Notes: generated by a model not told the origin, from the letters alone. A DNA stretch of 56,139 bases from Pueribacillus sp041725775 (GCF_041725775.1 NZ_JBEUEL010000020.1:1-56139); one strand, 5' to 3'; positions 8,322 to 18,248 are shown, numbered from the stretch's first letter. Numbers and translations: made by a program.

Positions 8322-9557
8322 ATGATGAAAGGTAGGTATTTTGAAGGGATTCGTATTCTTGATTTAACAATGTGGTGGTCGGGACCTTTAACGACTTCCT
8401 ATTTTGGAGCGCTTGGAGCGGAAGTGATTAAAATCGAATCAGTACAAGCACCAGATGGATTTAGATATACATCGGTTAAACCGATGGAAAAATGGTGGGA
8501 AAAAGGCCCACAGTGGAATGCAGCTAACTTAAATAAGAAAGGACTTACTTTAAATTTACGTGACGAAAAAGGGGTAGAGGTTTTTAAAGAACTGGTAAAG
8601 CAAGCTGATGTTATCATTGAAAATTTCACTGCAAAAGTAATGAAAAACTTTGGCTTAACATATGAAAAATTAAAAGAAATTAATCCCGAAATTATTATGG
8701 TATCGATGCCGGCCTACGGATCAACAGGTCCGATGAAAAACTCACCAGGATTTGCGTATACATTCGAAATTTTATCCGGTATTGCTCAAGTAAATGGTTA
8801 TGAAAATGATAACCCGCTCATTATTTCAGGTGTCGGTGATGTAACATCTGGCTTCCACACGATATATTCCATTTTAGCAGCATTGGAGTATCGTGAACGT
8901 ACGGGAGAAGGGCAATTCATCGAGATAGCACAAGTTGAAACGTCGATTGTACTTTTGGGGCAACCATTAGCTGATTTATCAATGAATCAACGGGTCTGGG
9001 ATCGTATTGGAAACAAACATCCGGGTATGGCACCGCATGGTATTTTCCGTAGTAAAGGTGATGACTCATGGATCGCAATTGCAATTACGAACGATGAAGA
9101 ATGGCAACGTTTCTGTGAAGTAATCAGTCGACCTGATTTAATGAATGACGAACGATACAGTACAATTGAAAATCGTTACGAAAATCAAGATGAATTAACA
9201 TCAATAATTGAGGACTGGACGACGCAATATACACATTATGAAGCGACGGAAATTTTACAACAACATGGGATCAAGTCAGGTCCTGCATTAGAAGTGGAAG
9301 AGATGGAGCATGATCCATATTTAGGGAATATGTTCCAGGAAATTTCCCGTGAATTAACTGGCACGCATTTATTCCCATCTTGGCCAGTCACATACGATGG
9401 GGAGCGACTGCTACATCAATGTCCTGCACCGACATTAGGACAGCATAATGAGGAAATTTTAAAAGAATTGCTAAATTATACAGATGAACAAATTTCAGAG
9501 CTAGAAGAAGCAGATATTATTGGAACCGTTCCATTGAATGCAACAGAAAACTTATAA
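8322..9557 (+). CDS. Family III CoA-transferase (CaiB/BaiF type)
   Basis: 411 aa, same family as its upstream neighbour but with the canonical catalytic Asp173 (GVGDVTSGFH). Motifs: ILDLTMWWSGP, GAEVIKIES, ADVIIENFTAKVMKNFGL, APTLGQHN. The start pair ATGATG at 8322 follows GGGGGA and lies 13 bases after the upstream stop. The two may work as a heterodimer, as CoA-transferase genes often occur in pairs; that is inference. Confidence 0.88.
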   Translation: MMKGRYFEGIRILDLTMWWSGPLTTSYFGALGAEVIKIESVQAPDGFRYTSVKPMEKWWEKGPQWNAANLNKKGLTLNLRDEKGVEVFKELVKQADVIIENFTAKVMKNFGLTYEKLKEINPEIIMVSMPAYGSTGPMKNSPGFAYTFEILSGIAQVNGYENDNPLIISGVGDVTSGFHTIYSILAALEYRERTGEGQFIEIAQVETSIVLLGQPLADLSMNQRVWDRIGNKHPGMAPHGIFRSKGDDSWIAIAITNDEEWQRFCEVISRPDLMNDERYSTIENRYENQDELTSIIEDWTTQYTHYEATEILQQHGIKSGPALEVEEMEHDPYLGNMFQEISRELTGTHLFPSWPVTYDGERLLHQCPAPTLGQHNEEILKELLNYTDEQISELEEADIIGTVPLNATENL

Positions 9558-9571
9558 CAGAAAGGATGAGT

Positions 9572-9694
9572 ATGATGAGTTATAAAATGGGTGCAAAGTA
9601 TAAGTGTGAAGAATGTGAAAGTGAATTTGTTGTAATTAAGCCTTCACCTGGGGCTTCATTAAAATGCTGTGATAAGGAAGTTAAAGAAATATAA
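9572..9694 (+). CDS. Small desulforedoxin-like metal-binding protein 1
   Basis: A 40-aa protein (39 from the second ATG at 9575). Counting from 9575, Cys11-x2-Cys14 and a vicinal Cys31-Cys32 pair reproduce the desulforedoxin/desulfoferrodoxin N-domain pattern that binds iron or zinc through four thiolates. AAAGGATGAG precedes the start. Possible roles are electron transfer to or from the flavoenzymes of the operon, or a structural accessory subunit. Neither is shown by the sequence. It is the first of a tandem pair. Confidence 0.72.
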   Translation: MMSYKMGAKYKCEECESEFVVIKPSPGASLKCCDKEVKEI

Positions 9695-9718
9695 CATTTT
9701 CAAAAAGGGGAATGACTT

Positions 9719-9862
9719 ATGAGTAATCAGTTAGGTAAACGTTATATTTGTGAAGAGTGTGGCTCAGAAGTATTGTGCACAAAAGGTGGAGATGGCAAAA
9801 TCTACTGCTGTGATCAGGAAATGGATATCAAGCAACCAGTAGCACTTCCGACAGCAGATTAA
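9719..9862 (+). CDS. Small desulforedoxin-like metal-binding protein 2
   Basis: 47 aa, starting MSNQLGKRYICEECGSEV. It has the same pattern as the preceding gene (Cys11-x2-Cys14 and vicinal Cys30-Cys31), an extra Cys20, and a longer, acidic tail. The two proteins are clearly paralogous but diverged. AAAAGGGG lies 6-12 bases before the ATG. Placement between CoA-transferase genes is unusual for this fold. Confidence 0.72.
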   Translation: MSNQLGKRYICEECGSEVLCTKGGDGKIYCCDQEMDIKQPVALPTAD

Positions 9863-9910
9863 TTAATATACAAAAGATGGATTAGATAAGTAACAAGGGG
9901 GGAGGGAGCA

Positions 9911-11719
9911 ATGCAATATTATGAACTTCTTAACGGTTTACGTGTACTTGAGATTTCTCGATATAGCTCATGTAGTTACGCGGGGAGACTGTTATCGTTA
10001 AGTGGTGCTCATGTGACAAAAATATTGCCAGACTCGCTCTCTTTTTGTTCTTTTTATGATGAGTTGAAGACGATGATTAGTTTAAAGGCATTTAAAAAAG
10101 AAATAAACAAATATGTATCTAAATCAGATATCGTTATTGCCGATTGTTATTTTGCACATTATGTTAGTGATTTATATACAGGAGCGGGCGTCTTCATTGA
10201 GTATCCCTTTGACTATTTAAATGAAGAAAAGGAATTACAAGCACGATATAGTTGGGCCTACTTAACAGGAGAGTCGATGGGGGATTCGTTATTTATTGGA
10301 GGAAGTCCAGCGATTAGCTTAATTGGTGCCCATATTGCTTCAGCATCGTTGTCTGGATTCATTAATAATGAGAGAAAGCCAATCATCATTAATATTAATA
10401 ATATTATGATTAGCGCATTAGAAGGTGCGTATGGTCACTATATTGAAAGTCATAAATTACGTCAACGTGTAGGAAATCGCCATCATTCGTTAAGTCCAAT
10501 GGCAATATTAAAGTCGAAAGATAAACGTGGGATTTTAATTGGCGCCCCCACGACAGCACATTGGCAATTATTGTCTGATTGGGCGGGGATAGAAACAGAA
10601 GAAGCTTGGCTAGATGATAACATGAGGCTCTCTCAATCCGAAGCAATTGAAACACGATTATCGGAATGGACAAAGTTATTTAAAGCAGATGAGTTATTTC
10701 ATATGGGACAGATTTTTCGATTACCTTTTGCGAAAGTTCAATCAATAGATGAAGTAAAACAATGTCAACAATTACATGCAAGAGACTTTTTTATTCGTGA
10801 GAAAGAAGACATAAAGTCATTCCGATTGCCTTGGCTCATCAAAGAAAATGAAATTACTCTATCCTCAGTTTATAGAAAACGTCCGTTAAATCGTTTACGT
10901 ATATTAGATTTAACAACGATGTGGTCAGGTCCTTATTCTACAAGAATTTTTGCTGATCACGGTGCAGAAGTAATCAAAATTGAAGCACCATACCGACCGG
11001 ATGGCATACGGGCTAATAAAGATAATCAAGCACCTTTTTTTAAAGAGTTAAACCGTCACAAATTAAGCATTACACTCGATCTAAATAATCCCGGGGAACG
11101 GAATTATTTTTTACAACTTGTAGAAATAAGCGATATCGTTATTAACAATTTTAGTCCACGTGTCATGGAAAATTTAAATTTAACAGAATCAACATTGTGG
11201 AACTATAACCCTAGTTTAATCATCATTGCAATGTCAGCTTTTGGTGCGACAGGTCCTTATCGTGATTATGTTGGCTATGGACCGACATTGGAAAGTATGG
11301 CTGGAATCGCTTATTTAACTAAAGATCAAAAAGATGCCCCATATTTACCAGGCTTTTCGATAAGCGACATATTAGCTGGCATTCATAGTGCTTATGCACT
11401 TTTAAAAGCGATCTATTTTATCGAGCGAAAAGGTAACGGGATATTTTTTGATATTTCACAATACGAAGTCGCATGTCAAGTTGTCGGCCGTGAACTGATA
11501 CAAGGGAATGAAAGGAAACAGCAGACTCCTGTCTATGAAGTGAATAGTTTTAAAGAAACGCTAAGACGTTATCCTGTCGAGCCGATTTTTTTATCAAATA
11601 ATACGAAAACAATCGGTTATCCTTGGAAAAGTACAAGGTGGAACAAATCGAGTGGGAACGTGCCCCGTTTTGGTGAACATAATGAACAAATTCGTAAGTT
11701 AATTACTTCAGGTCATTGA
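9911..11719 (+). CDS. Double-length family III CoA-transferase fusion
   Basis: 602 aa made of two CaiB-type units. Residues 1 to about 320 look like a shortened CoA-transferase (GLRVLEISRY, GNRHHSLSPMAILKSKD) whose D-xxx-G catalytic motif is lost (AISLIGAH). Residues about 325-602 start a second unit (RLRILDLTTMWSGP, GAEVIKIEAPYRPDG) with intact catalytic Asp (SISDILAGIH) and a compressed C-terminal region ending RFGEHNEQIRKL. A built-in pseudo-dimer with one live site is the simplest reading. Ribosome site GGGGGGAGGGAG precedes ATG 9911. Confidence 0.82.
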   Translation: MQYYELLNGLRVLEISRYSSCSYAGRLLSLSGAHVTKILPDSLSFCSFYDELKTMISLKAFKKEINKYVSKSDIVIADCYFAHYVSDLYTGAGVFIEYPFDYLNEEKELQARYSWAYLTGESMGDSLFIGGSPAISLIGAHIASASLSGFINNERKPIIININNIMISALEGAYGHYIESHKLRQRVGNRHHSLSPMAILKSKDKRGILIGAPTTAHWQLLSDWAGIETEEAWLDDNMRLSQSEAIETRLSEWTKLFKADELFHMGQIFRLPFAKVQSIDEVKQCQQLHARDFFIREKEDIKSFRLPWLIKENEITLSSVYRKRPLNRLRILDLTTMWSGPYSTRIFADHGAEVIKIEAPYRPDGIRANKDNQAPFFKELNRHKLSITLDLNNPGERNYFLQLVEISDIVINNFSPRVMENLNLTESTLWNYNPSLIIIAMSAFGATGPYRDYVGYGPTLESMAGIAYLTKDQKDAPYLPGFSISDILAGIHSAYALLKAIYFIERKGNGIFFDISQYEVACQVVGRELIQGNERKQQTPVYEVNSFKETLRRYPVEPIFLSNNTKTIGYPWKSTRWNKSSGNVPRFGEHNEQIRKLITSGH

Positions 11720-11746
11720 CAATAAATGAAAAAGGATGACTTAAAT

Positions 11747-12517
11747 ATGAAATTTAATCATTTACATGTAGAAATGAATAACGATATTGCTTATGTATTA
11801 TTTAATCAATCAAAAGACGATAATCAATTTAATGTTTCGTTAGCGCAAGAGCTGTTGTATATTGGAAATTATTTTATTGAAAGTGATCATTTAAAAGCAA
11901 TTGTCGTTGGTCATAATGGGCCGCATTTTTCGCGTGGTCTATTAAATGAGCGTGGAGACGTAGTAGTAGATGATGATATCGTAAATGTGGCCTCAGAAGC
12001 AATCGATACATGGAGCCGTATTTCCTTTCCGATTATTATGGCTATTAATGGACATTGCCATTCGGTAGCACTAAGTTTTGCAACCATTGCCGATATACGT
12101 TTAGCACATGATAATGTTCAATTTAAAGTACCAGAGGTAACACAAGGTTATATACCGATTGGGGGAATTACACAACGATTACCACGAATAATTGGAAAAG
12201 GCCCATCAATGCCGATTCTATTAAGTGGAAAAACGATGTATGCAGAAGAAGCTTTAAATTACGGATTCATTAATAGAATCGTTTATGAGGGGACGGTTTG
12301 GGAGAAAGCTTGCAAACAAGCAGAACAATTAGCGGCCATGTCTCCTATATCCATGCAATATACGAAAGAATGCATTTTACGAGGTGGTGATTTACCATTC
12401 GAACAAGCATTGCGCCTAGAAATCGATATGTATATGATTTTGCAGTCAGGTGAAGATCGAATGGAAGGTGTCAATGCTTTTTTAGAAAAACGCGATCCGA
12501 TTTTCAAGGGGAAGTAA
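11747..12517 (+). CDS. Enoyl-CoA hydratase/isomerase (crotonase) family protein
   Basis: 256 aa crotonase-fold enzyme acting on acyl-CoA esters. The oxyanion-hole regions are recognisable but degenerate: SRGLLNERGD replaces the usual CAGxDL, and INGHCHSVALSFATIADIRLA corresponds to the G-xGxEL helix. The Glu of VPEVTQGYIPIGG is retained. It is a divergent member, so hydratase, isomerase or hydrolase activity is possible. I use ATG 11747, which has AAAGGA 10 bases upstream; an ATG 21 bases earlier has no ribosome site. Last gene of the long operon. Confidence 0.78.
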   Translation: MKFNHLHVEMNNDIAYVLFNQSKDDNQFNVSLAQELLYIGNYFIESDHLKAIVVGHNGPHFSRGLLNERGDVVVDDDIVNVASEAIDTWSRISFPIIMAINGHCHSVALSFATIADIRLAHDNVQFKVPEVTQGYIPIGGITQRLPRIIGKGPSMPILLSGKTMYAEEALNYGFINRIVYEGTVWEKACKQAEQLAAMSPISMQYTKECILRGGDLPFEQALRLEIDMYMILQSGEDRMEGVNAFLEKRDPIFKGK

Positions 12518-12628
12518 AAACAGAAGAAAGACTAACTATATTGTCAAGTGAAAAAATAAAGCAATTTATAAAATAATGTATGAAATAAATGCATGCCAAA
12601 TAAACATCAGAAAACTTAATTTTTTCAC

Positions 12629-13811
12629 TCATTGACGAATTTCGTAAGGTTCATTTTTAGTTACTATCGCACGAATAATGTAACAGATTTTTCGAGACAC
12701 AGCACCAACTGATGTTAAATGATGTTTCCCTTCTGAACGTTTTTTCTTATAAAAAGCTTTCAAAACAGGATCACTTCGAGAAGCAACTAAGGCAGCTTGA
12801 AACAGTGTTTTTCTGAGATAAGGCGATCCACGTTTACTCATCACATTATGGCTTGCATCAAATTGGCCAGATTGTGATACAGAAGTATCAATACCAGCGT
12901 AAGTGACTAACTTCTTAGGGTTAGAAAACTTATGAATATCACCTATTTTGCTCAATATTGTTGTACCAGTTACTGGTCCGATACTTGGAGTCGTTTCAAT
13001 GACAGAGTCAATGGAATTCATCAATCGTTTAATTTTATCTTCTGTTTGTTTAATTTGTGCTTCTAAGAAGTTTAGTTGTTCAATCATGGAGCGAAGTTGA
13101 AAAGTAAATGTGTCTTGAGCAAACTGGATTCCAAAGGAATTTGAAACCACTTTTTAAGTGCTTTGACTTTAATTAATCCCACACGATTGCGACTAGCTAA
13201 ACGTAATGTTTCAGCAAGGATATCGGCTGTGATTTTATTAAATGCATCCGGTGTGGAGTACTCAAATAACGCAGTTTTTGAAGTTTTTCTAAATACGCCA
13301 ACCTTTGCGAAAACCGTATTATATTCAGGAAATACTTGATTTAAAACAGCAATGATTTTACGTTTAAAATCACTGGCAGTTCCAACAAGGTAAGAGCGAT
13401 AACAGGTCAATTGGCGTAAGAGAACATATCCTCATTCGCTAACGTAGTGTCTTCAAATGAAGCGTAACGAATAAGATCGGCTATTAATACCGAATCAATG
13501 ATATCAGTCTTTCTTTTTCGAATTTCAGTTCCTTTTCTCCAACCATCGGTTTAGATGGGGTTAATGACATGGACAAAATAATCAGCTTCCTCCTAGAATG
13601 AAAAAAGAGCTAACCAATAAAGACTTGTCGCTTCCATTCCCGTAAGGAAATGGGACGAATCATCTAAAATAGTATTTAAACGGGTGAGTAAAGAATGATC
13701 ATCTTCAAGTGTGTTAGAGAAAGAAAAGCCTTTTAAGACTATTTTTCCTTCATCGTCCATAACGGAAGCAACATGTGTGCGTTCACCGATATCAATACCA
13801 AGATAAAACAT
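12629..13811 (-). pseudogene. IS110-family transposase, decayed
   Basis: Read on the minus strand, the N-terminal RuvC-like DEDD domain begins at 13811 (FYLGIDIGERTHVASVMD). A middle part follows (TDIIDSVLIADLIRY in another frame, with stops), and then the C-terminal transposase_20/helix-hairpin-helix domain (IETTPSIGPVTGTTILSKIGD, LVTYAGIDTSVSQSG). At least two frameshifts and two in-frame stops prevent a full product. The relic separates two enoyl-CoA hydratase genes without breaking either. Confidence 0.85.
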
Positions 13812-14060
13812 ACTCTTCCCTTCTTTACTTATTTGGATTGAACGCCACTCACCTGAAAAGCGTCACGACCTTGTGCTAAATACGGAGAGTAAGGCAATGC
13901 GCCCCTTCAACATCTAACTCATTCGTAAACAGCTTAACAGAGAGGGATCAGTCTATCAATTACAAGTTTAGTAACCCAAGGAATAAACGATCCACCTCTC
14001 AATCCATTAAATATATTTACTCAAATAATTGAGGAAATACCAATAAGAAATAAAAATAGG
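13812..14060 (-). other. Non-coding end of the IS110 relic (possible bridge-RNA locus)
   Basis: About 250 bases upstream of the transposase start contain no gene. In IS110-group elements this is where the structured bridge RNA that chooses target and donor DNA is encoded. I did not resolve loops or element ends here, so the assignment rests on position only. Confidence 0.3.
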
Positions 14061-14129
14061 TTCATAAGATTTCCCTGTTAAAATCGGAAGATTAAAATCT
14101 TAAATATAATATACAAGGAGTTAATTTCA

Positions 14130-14855
14130 ATGTTAAATAATGATGATAGTCCTATCTTATTTGAAAAAGACGAAAATATTGCACTAATCACATTTAATCG
14201 TCCTGAGCTGTTGAATTCATTTAATACCGAAATGAGGGATTTATTATATGAATTAATGAAAGTAATCCGTGATGATTCGACTATCGAGGCTGTGGTGTTT
14301 TCTGGTAGGGGCCGGGGATTTTGCGCAGGTGCTGATTTAACTGAGTTTGGAACTGATCCAACGATAATTGAAAAACGGAGAATTCGTTTGCGCCACGATG
14401 TTTGGGCATTGATGACGAATTTAGATATACCGTTAGCTGTAGCGCTTCATGGTTTTGCCGTTGGGTCTGGCTTGGAAATAGCGATGTTATGCGATTTTCG
14501 TTTTGCAACAAAAGATACCGTTTTATCACTTCCGGAAGCAAAAATTGGTATGGTGCCAGCGGCTGGAGGGACGCAAAGTTTACCACGTTTGATGAAACAG
14601 GGAGATGCGTTAAACTTTGCCTTAACAGGGAAGCGGATTACTGCAGAAGAAGGTTATCGAAAACATTTGATAACTGAAATCGTTGCTGAAGATCGCTTAC
14701 AAACATATACAATTGATTATATGAAACGACTTGTCCATGTGAATGCAAAAGCGATAGAAAAGACAAAATCGCTTATAAAATCGGGTTTAGATATGGACTT
14801 AGACGATGGTTTACGCAAAGAAACACTTATCATTAAGCGTTTCTATGCTAGTTAA
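14130..14855 (+). CDS. Enoyl-CoA hydratase/isomerase family protein
   Basis: 241 aa crotonase with a more canonical active site than the paralogue at 11747. The first oxyanion segment is GRGFCAGADLTEFG, the second is GFAVGSGLEIAMLCD, and LSLPEAKIGMVPAAGG has the catalytic-region glutamate. A beta-oxidation hydratase or a ring/branch-specific hydratase are both possible. AAGGAG stands 12-17 bases before the ATG. The IS110 relic now cuts it off from the upstream operon, so it needs its own promoter or readthrough. Confidence 0.85.
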   Translation: MLNNDDSPILFEKDENIALITFNRPELLNSFNTEMRDLLYELMKVIRDDSTIEAVVFSGRGRGFCAGADLTEFGTDPTIIEKRRIRLRHDVWALMTNLDIPLAVALHGFAVGSGLEIAMLCDFRFATKDTVLSLPEAKIGMVPAAGGTQSLPRLMKQGDALNFALTGKRITAEEGYRKHLITEIVAEDRLQTYTIDYMKRLVHVNAKAIEKTKSLIKSGLDMDLDDGLRKETLIIKRFYAS

Positions 14856-14925
14856 AGTACCAATTCATTGCCAAAATCTAATAAAAGTTAGTTGAGATAA
14901 GTACCGTGCTTCAATGTTAATTTAT

Positions 14926-15699
14926 TTAATTATCGAGCATTCTTTGTTGAATTTTTCTTGCATATTGTTGTAACTCTTTAATATATTTTTGTTCGATTTT
15001 TTTACTATATCGTGTCTCAGGGAAATAAATTCCGATAGTTGCTACGATGAATTCGTTTGAATCGAAAATAGGAACCGCAATACCAATCGCATCGGAAATA
15101 CGTTCACCTTTACTTAATGAGTAACGTTGTTTGCGAATTTGCTTTAATTCATCACGTAATTGTTTTTTTGTTAAAGTAGCAGAAGTGTATTTTTTGTATT
15201 CGACTTTTTCAAAATATTGATTGATTTCATTGTCAGATAAAAAAGCTAAATGCAACTTTCCAGCAGCTCCGACATATAAACTATATTCATCGCCAAGTGG
15301 AGTTGTTACCTTTAACATTTGGGTACTTTCTCTTCCAGTTAAAAATAAATAATTATAGCCAGACCGAATAGTTAAATAAACTGATTCATCCGTTTTAGTA
15401 GCAAGTTCTTCAATGTATCGATCGGAAATAGCAACAATATCATATTTTTGATATTTACGGATTAATTGAAAGAGGAGTATACCAGGTGAGTAGCGTTTAG
15501 TTTTGTCGTTTTTATACAGTAATCCACGTTCTGCCATGGTTGTTACTAAACGGAATGCTGTTGTTTTACTAATATTTAATTCTTTTTCTACATCAGTTAA
15601 ACTGATCGATTCAGAACTTAAAAACATACGTAATAATGAAATGGCATTATTAACGGTATTTAGCTGATTAGGTGATTTTCGATTACCCAAATACATCAC
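14926..15699 (-). CDS. IclR-family transcriptional regulator
   Basis: 257 aa. The N-terminal winged helix-turn-helix (TVNNAISLLRMF, LNISKTTAFRLVTTM) is followed by the IclR effector-binding domain (RSGYNYLFLTGREST, YVGAAGKLHLAFLSD, GERISDAIGIAVPIFDS). IclR proteins commonly regulate catabolic operons for aromatic or other acids. It sits at the centre of the catabolic locus and is the only regulator there, so it probably senses a pathway acid or CoA ester. No operator was identified. Confidence 0.9.
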   Translation of the reverse strand: MMYLGNRKSPNQLNTVNNAISLLRMFLSSESISLTDVEKELNISKTTAFRLVTTMAERGLLYKNDKTKRYSPGILLFQLIRKYQKYDIVAISDRYIEELATKTDESVYLTIRSGYNYLFLTGRESTQMLKVTTPLGDEYSLYVGAAGKLHLAFLSDNEINQYFEKVEYKKYTSATLTKKQLRDELKQIRKQRYSLSKGERISDAIGIAVPIFDSNEFIVATIGIYFPETRYSKKIEQKYIKELQQYARKIQQRMLDN

Positions 15700-15770
15700 T
15701 TCTCTCCATTAGAAATTGATAGTGCATGAATGTCATAATACTATGATTATACACCTTTATCAAGTTTACA

Positions 15771-17336
15771 CTATATTAGTTTATTTTTTTCATAAACTAT
15801 TTTACCGTCAATCCAAGTTTGTTGTGCTGTCAATGTTTTAAGTTGATTAAGAGAGCAAGTTAATGGGTTATGATTAAGTACAATAAAATCGGCATTATAT
15901 CCGACAGCAATTTTCCCACGAATATGTGCCCAATTACTAACTTTTGCAGCATTGGTTGTAAATAACTGTATCATTTGTTGGCGAGTGAGTGCTTCATTTT
16001 TATTAATATATTGTCCTTTGCGAGTTTTCCGTGATGTCGCTGTGTACATGCTTTTCCAAGGATTAATTGTAGCGACAGGAGCATCGGATCCAGCTGCTAG
16101 TGTAATACCATGATTTTTTACTGTTCGCATTCGATAAAGCCATTTGTGAAACACTTTTTCAACATCTTGTACATAACGATTACCATGATCATAAATTAAG
16201 CTTGGATTAGTGACAACGTCGATTTGTAGTCGTTGGATATCTTTTAAGAACGTATCAGGACATAAACTCAAATGTTCAAATCGATGCGATAATTGTACGT
16301 TTGTTTGTTTTTCGGCTTGTTTAATCGCTTCGATAGCAACAGCAATCATTTCAGGTTCAACGACATGTATAGCTAGTGGGATATGATGTTTACAGCAAGT
16401 AATCGCTATTTCAGTTAACTGGTCTAAATTCGGATTAAGTCCATTTGCTGATTCGATGACAACTTTCACATGGCCAAGGGATAAGCGCCCATCTTTGATT
16501 ACTGTTGGCTGCTCATTCAATTGTTGCTTTATCGAATGGTAGTTTTCAATGTTTGTCATTAGTTGCACGGTAATTGGCCAATCATCGTTGATTATTTTCG
16601 TCCAAAGGAACACATCGGATACGTCATTTGTCGGTGATGCATCATAGACGGCAACAATTCCGTATTTTAGCAGATCCGTTTGTAACTTTGAAATACTTTG
16701 TTTTATTTCCGTTTGGGATAAGGGAGGGATAACCGTTGATGATAACCAGGCATCACCCCCATAGATAATACCAGTCGGTTCATTTGTTATTGGGTCACGA
16801 TCAACTGTTACATTAGCTGGTTCAGAAGAATGTTTAGAAATACCGGCCATATTTAATGCTAGGCTGTTTAATACCGAAACATGCCTAGTAACGTGACGTA
16901 ATCGAATTGGATGTTTCGTCGATGCTTGATCTAAATCCCATCGTGTCGGATGACGTTGTTCTCTTAAATAAAAAGTGTCATAATTCATCGCACGAATCCA
17001 TTGATTAGGCGGAAGAGTCATTGCTTTTTTATGAATGAGTTGAATGATATCAGCGATACTAGTGACATTTGTTGCATCACAAGATAATGAGACATATTGA
17101 CTTAACACGCCCTTTAAATGAAGATGGGCATCAATTAGACCAGGCATGACTGTTCTGTTGGCACCATCGATGATTATACCTGATTTGGATAAAGGGACGT
17201 CTTGTTGTTTGTCAGTTAAAAGAGCGATGATTTTTCCATCAGCAATCGCTATCCCTTTTGCGACTGGCTGCCGTGGCTCCATAGTTAAAACGTTTACATT
17301 TTTAACAACCGTATCAGCGAGTTTATGATTATACAT
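15771..17336 (-). CDS. Metal-dependent amidohydrolase (YtcJ-type)
   Basis: 521 aa. N-terminal beta-sandwich (VKNVNVLTMEPRQPVAKGIAIADGKI), then GLIDAHLHLKG carrying the metal HxH motif. Later come His residues in PLAIHVVEPEM and LSHRFEHLSLC and the Asp of AAGSDAPVATINPW, and finally the C-terminal beta strand (GYNADFIVLNHNPL). It should hydrolyse an amide, cyclic amide or similar bond. Divergent from the SDR gene across a 114-base gap that must hold both promoters. With the amidase at 20706 it hints that the natural substrate enters as an amide. Confidence 0.85.
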   Translation of the reverse strand: MYNHKLADTVVKNVNVLTMEPRQPVAKGIAIADGKIIALLTDKQQDVPLSKSGIIIDGANRTVMPGLIDAHLHLKGVLSQYVSLSCDATNVTSIADIIQLIHKKAMTLPPNQWIRAMNYDTFYLREQRHPTRWDLDQASTKHPIRLRHVTRHVSVLNSLALNMAGISKHSSEPANVTVDRDPITNEPTGIIYGGDAWLSSTVIPPLSQTEIKQSISKLQTDLLKYGIVAVYDASPTNDVSDVFLWTKIINDDWPITVQLMTNIENYHSIKQQLNEQPTVIKDGRLSLGHVKVVIESANGLNPNLDQLTEIAITCCKHHIPLAIHVVEPEMIAVAIEAIKQAEKQTNVQLSHRFEHLSLCPDTFLKDIQRLQIDVVTNPSLIYDHGNRYVQDVEKVFHKWLYRMRTVKNHGITLAAGSDAPVATINPWKSMYTATSRKTRKGQYINKNEALTRQQMIQLFTTNAAKVSNWAHIRGKIAVGYNADFIVLNHNPLTCSLNQLKTLTAQQTWIDGKIVYEKNKLI

Positions 17337-17450
17337 TGATTGTCTCCTTCATGTAACAATAATAGAAAGGTACTATCTATTTTCTATATTTATTATAAAG
17401 TAATCCAAAAAGGATATAAAGAAATTTAGAAGAAAAAGGAGTGGAATTAT

Positions 17451-18209
17451 ATGAGATTAAAAGGTAAAGTTGCTTTAGTAACAGGAGGTTCTTCTGGTAT
17501 TGGTAAAGGGATTTGTTTAGCATTTGTAAAAGAAGGTGCAAAGGTTGTTTTTAATGGACGTAACGCTGAGAGGGGAAAAGCGACAGAAAAGGAAATGTGT
17601 GACTTAGGTTATGATTGTAAATTTATCCAATGTGATTTATCTAATCATGATCAATTAACGGGTCTAATCGATCAAGTAATCGATACTTATGGGAAATTAG
17701 ACGTTTTAGTAAATAATGCACATGGTGGAATGGATGAAGATAGTTTGTTTGAAGATGTTTCGGATGAAATAATGGAGAATGCACTTAAAGGTGGATTTTT
17801 GCCAACCTTTATTTTAATGCGTGATTCGTTACCATATTTAAAAGAAACAAAAGGTAAAGTGATTAATTTTGTATCAGGAGCTGGTATGATTGGTTTAAGT
17901 AAAAAGACAACTTATGTAGCAGCGAAAGAAGCAATTCGAGGCATTTCACGTGTGGCAGCAAATGAATGGGGCAGATACGGGATAACGGTAAATATGGTTT
18001 CGCCAATCGCTGGGTCACCAGGTGTTGATGATTGGAAAGATAACGATCCAAGAGCTTATGAAAAAATGGTTTCGTTAATTCCACTACGGCGACTTGGTGA
18101 TGCGGAGGCAGATATTGGTCGAGTGACGGCGTTTTTAGCAAGTGATGAAGCAAGTTATATAACGGGTCAGACGATTATGGTAGACGGTGGGACTGTGCTA
18201 GTACGTTAA
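17451..18209 (+). CDS. Short-chain dehydrogenase/reductase
   Basis: 252 aa classical SDR. It has the Rossmann cofactor motif TGGSSGIGKG near residue 12, NNAHGG in place of NNAG, a catalytic YVAAK motif, and the C-terminal YITGQTIMVDGG. Arg/Asn residues after the second strand (NGRNAERGK) suggest NADP(H), though this is weak. It may oxidise the beta-hydroxyacyl-CoA or reduce the ketone released by the Ltp2-type enzyme. AAAAGGAG precedes the ATG. Confidence 0.88.
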   Translation: MRLKGKVALVTGGSSGIGKGICLAFVKEGAKVVFNGRNAERGKATEKEMCDLGYDCKFIQCDLSNHDQLTGLIDQVIDTYGKLDVLVNNAHGGMDEDSLFEDVSDEIMENALKGGFLPTFILMRDSLPYLKETKGKVINFVSGAGMIGLSKKTTYVAAKEAIRGISRVAANEWGRYGITVNMVSPIAGSPGVDDWKDNDPRAYEKMVSLIPLRRLGDAEADIGRVTAFLASDEASYITGQTIMVDGGTVLVR

Positions 18210-18248
18210 ATAAATCATATATAGAAATGAGTGATTGAAATTAATAAA

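Noticed and set aside
14281..14586. Antisense frames inside the enoyl-CoA hydratase gene and similar shadows elsewhere
   Set aside because: They lie opposite or out of frame to clear enzyme genes and have no ribosome sites or family features.
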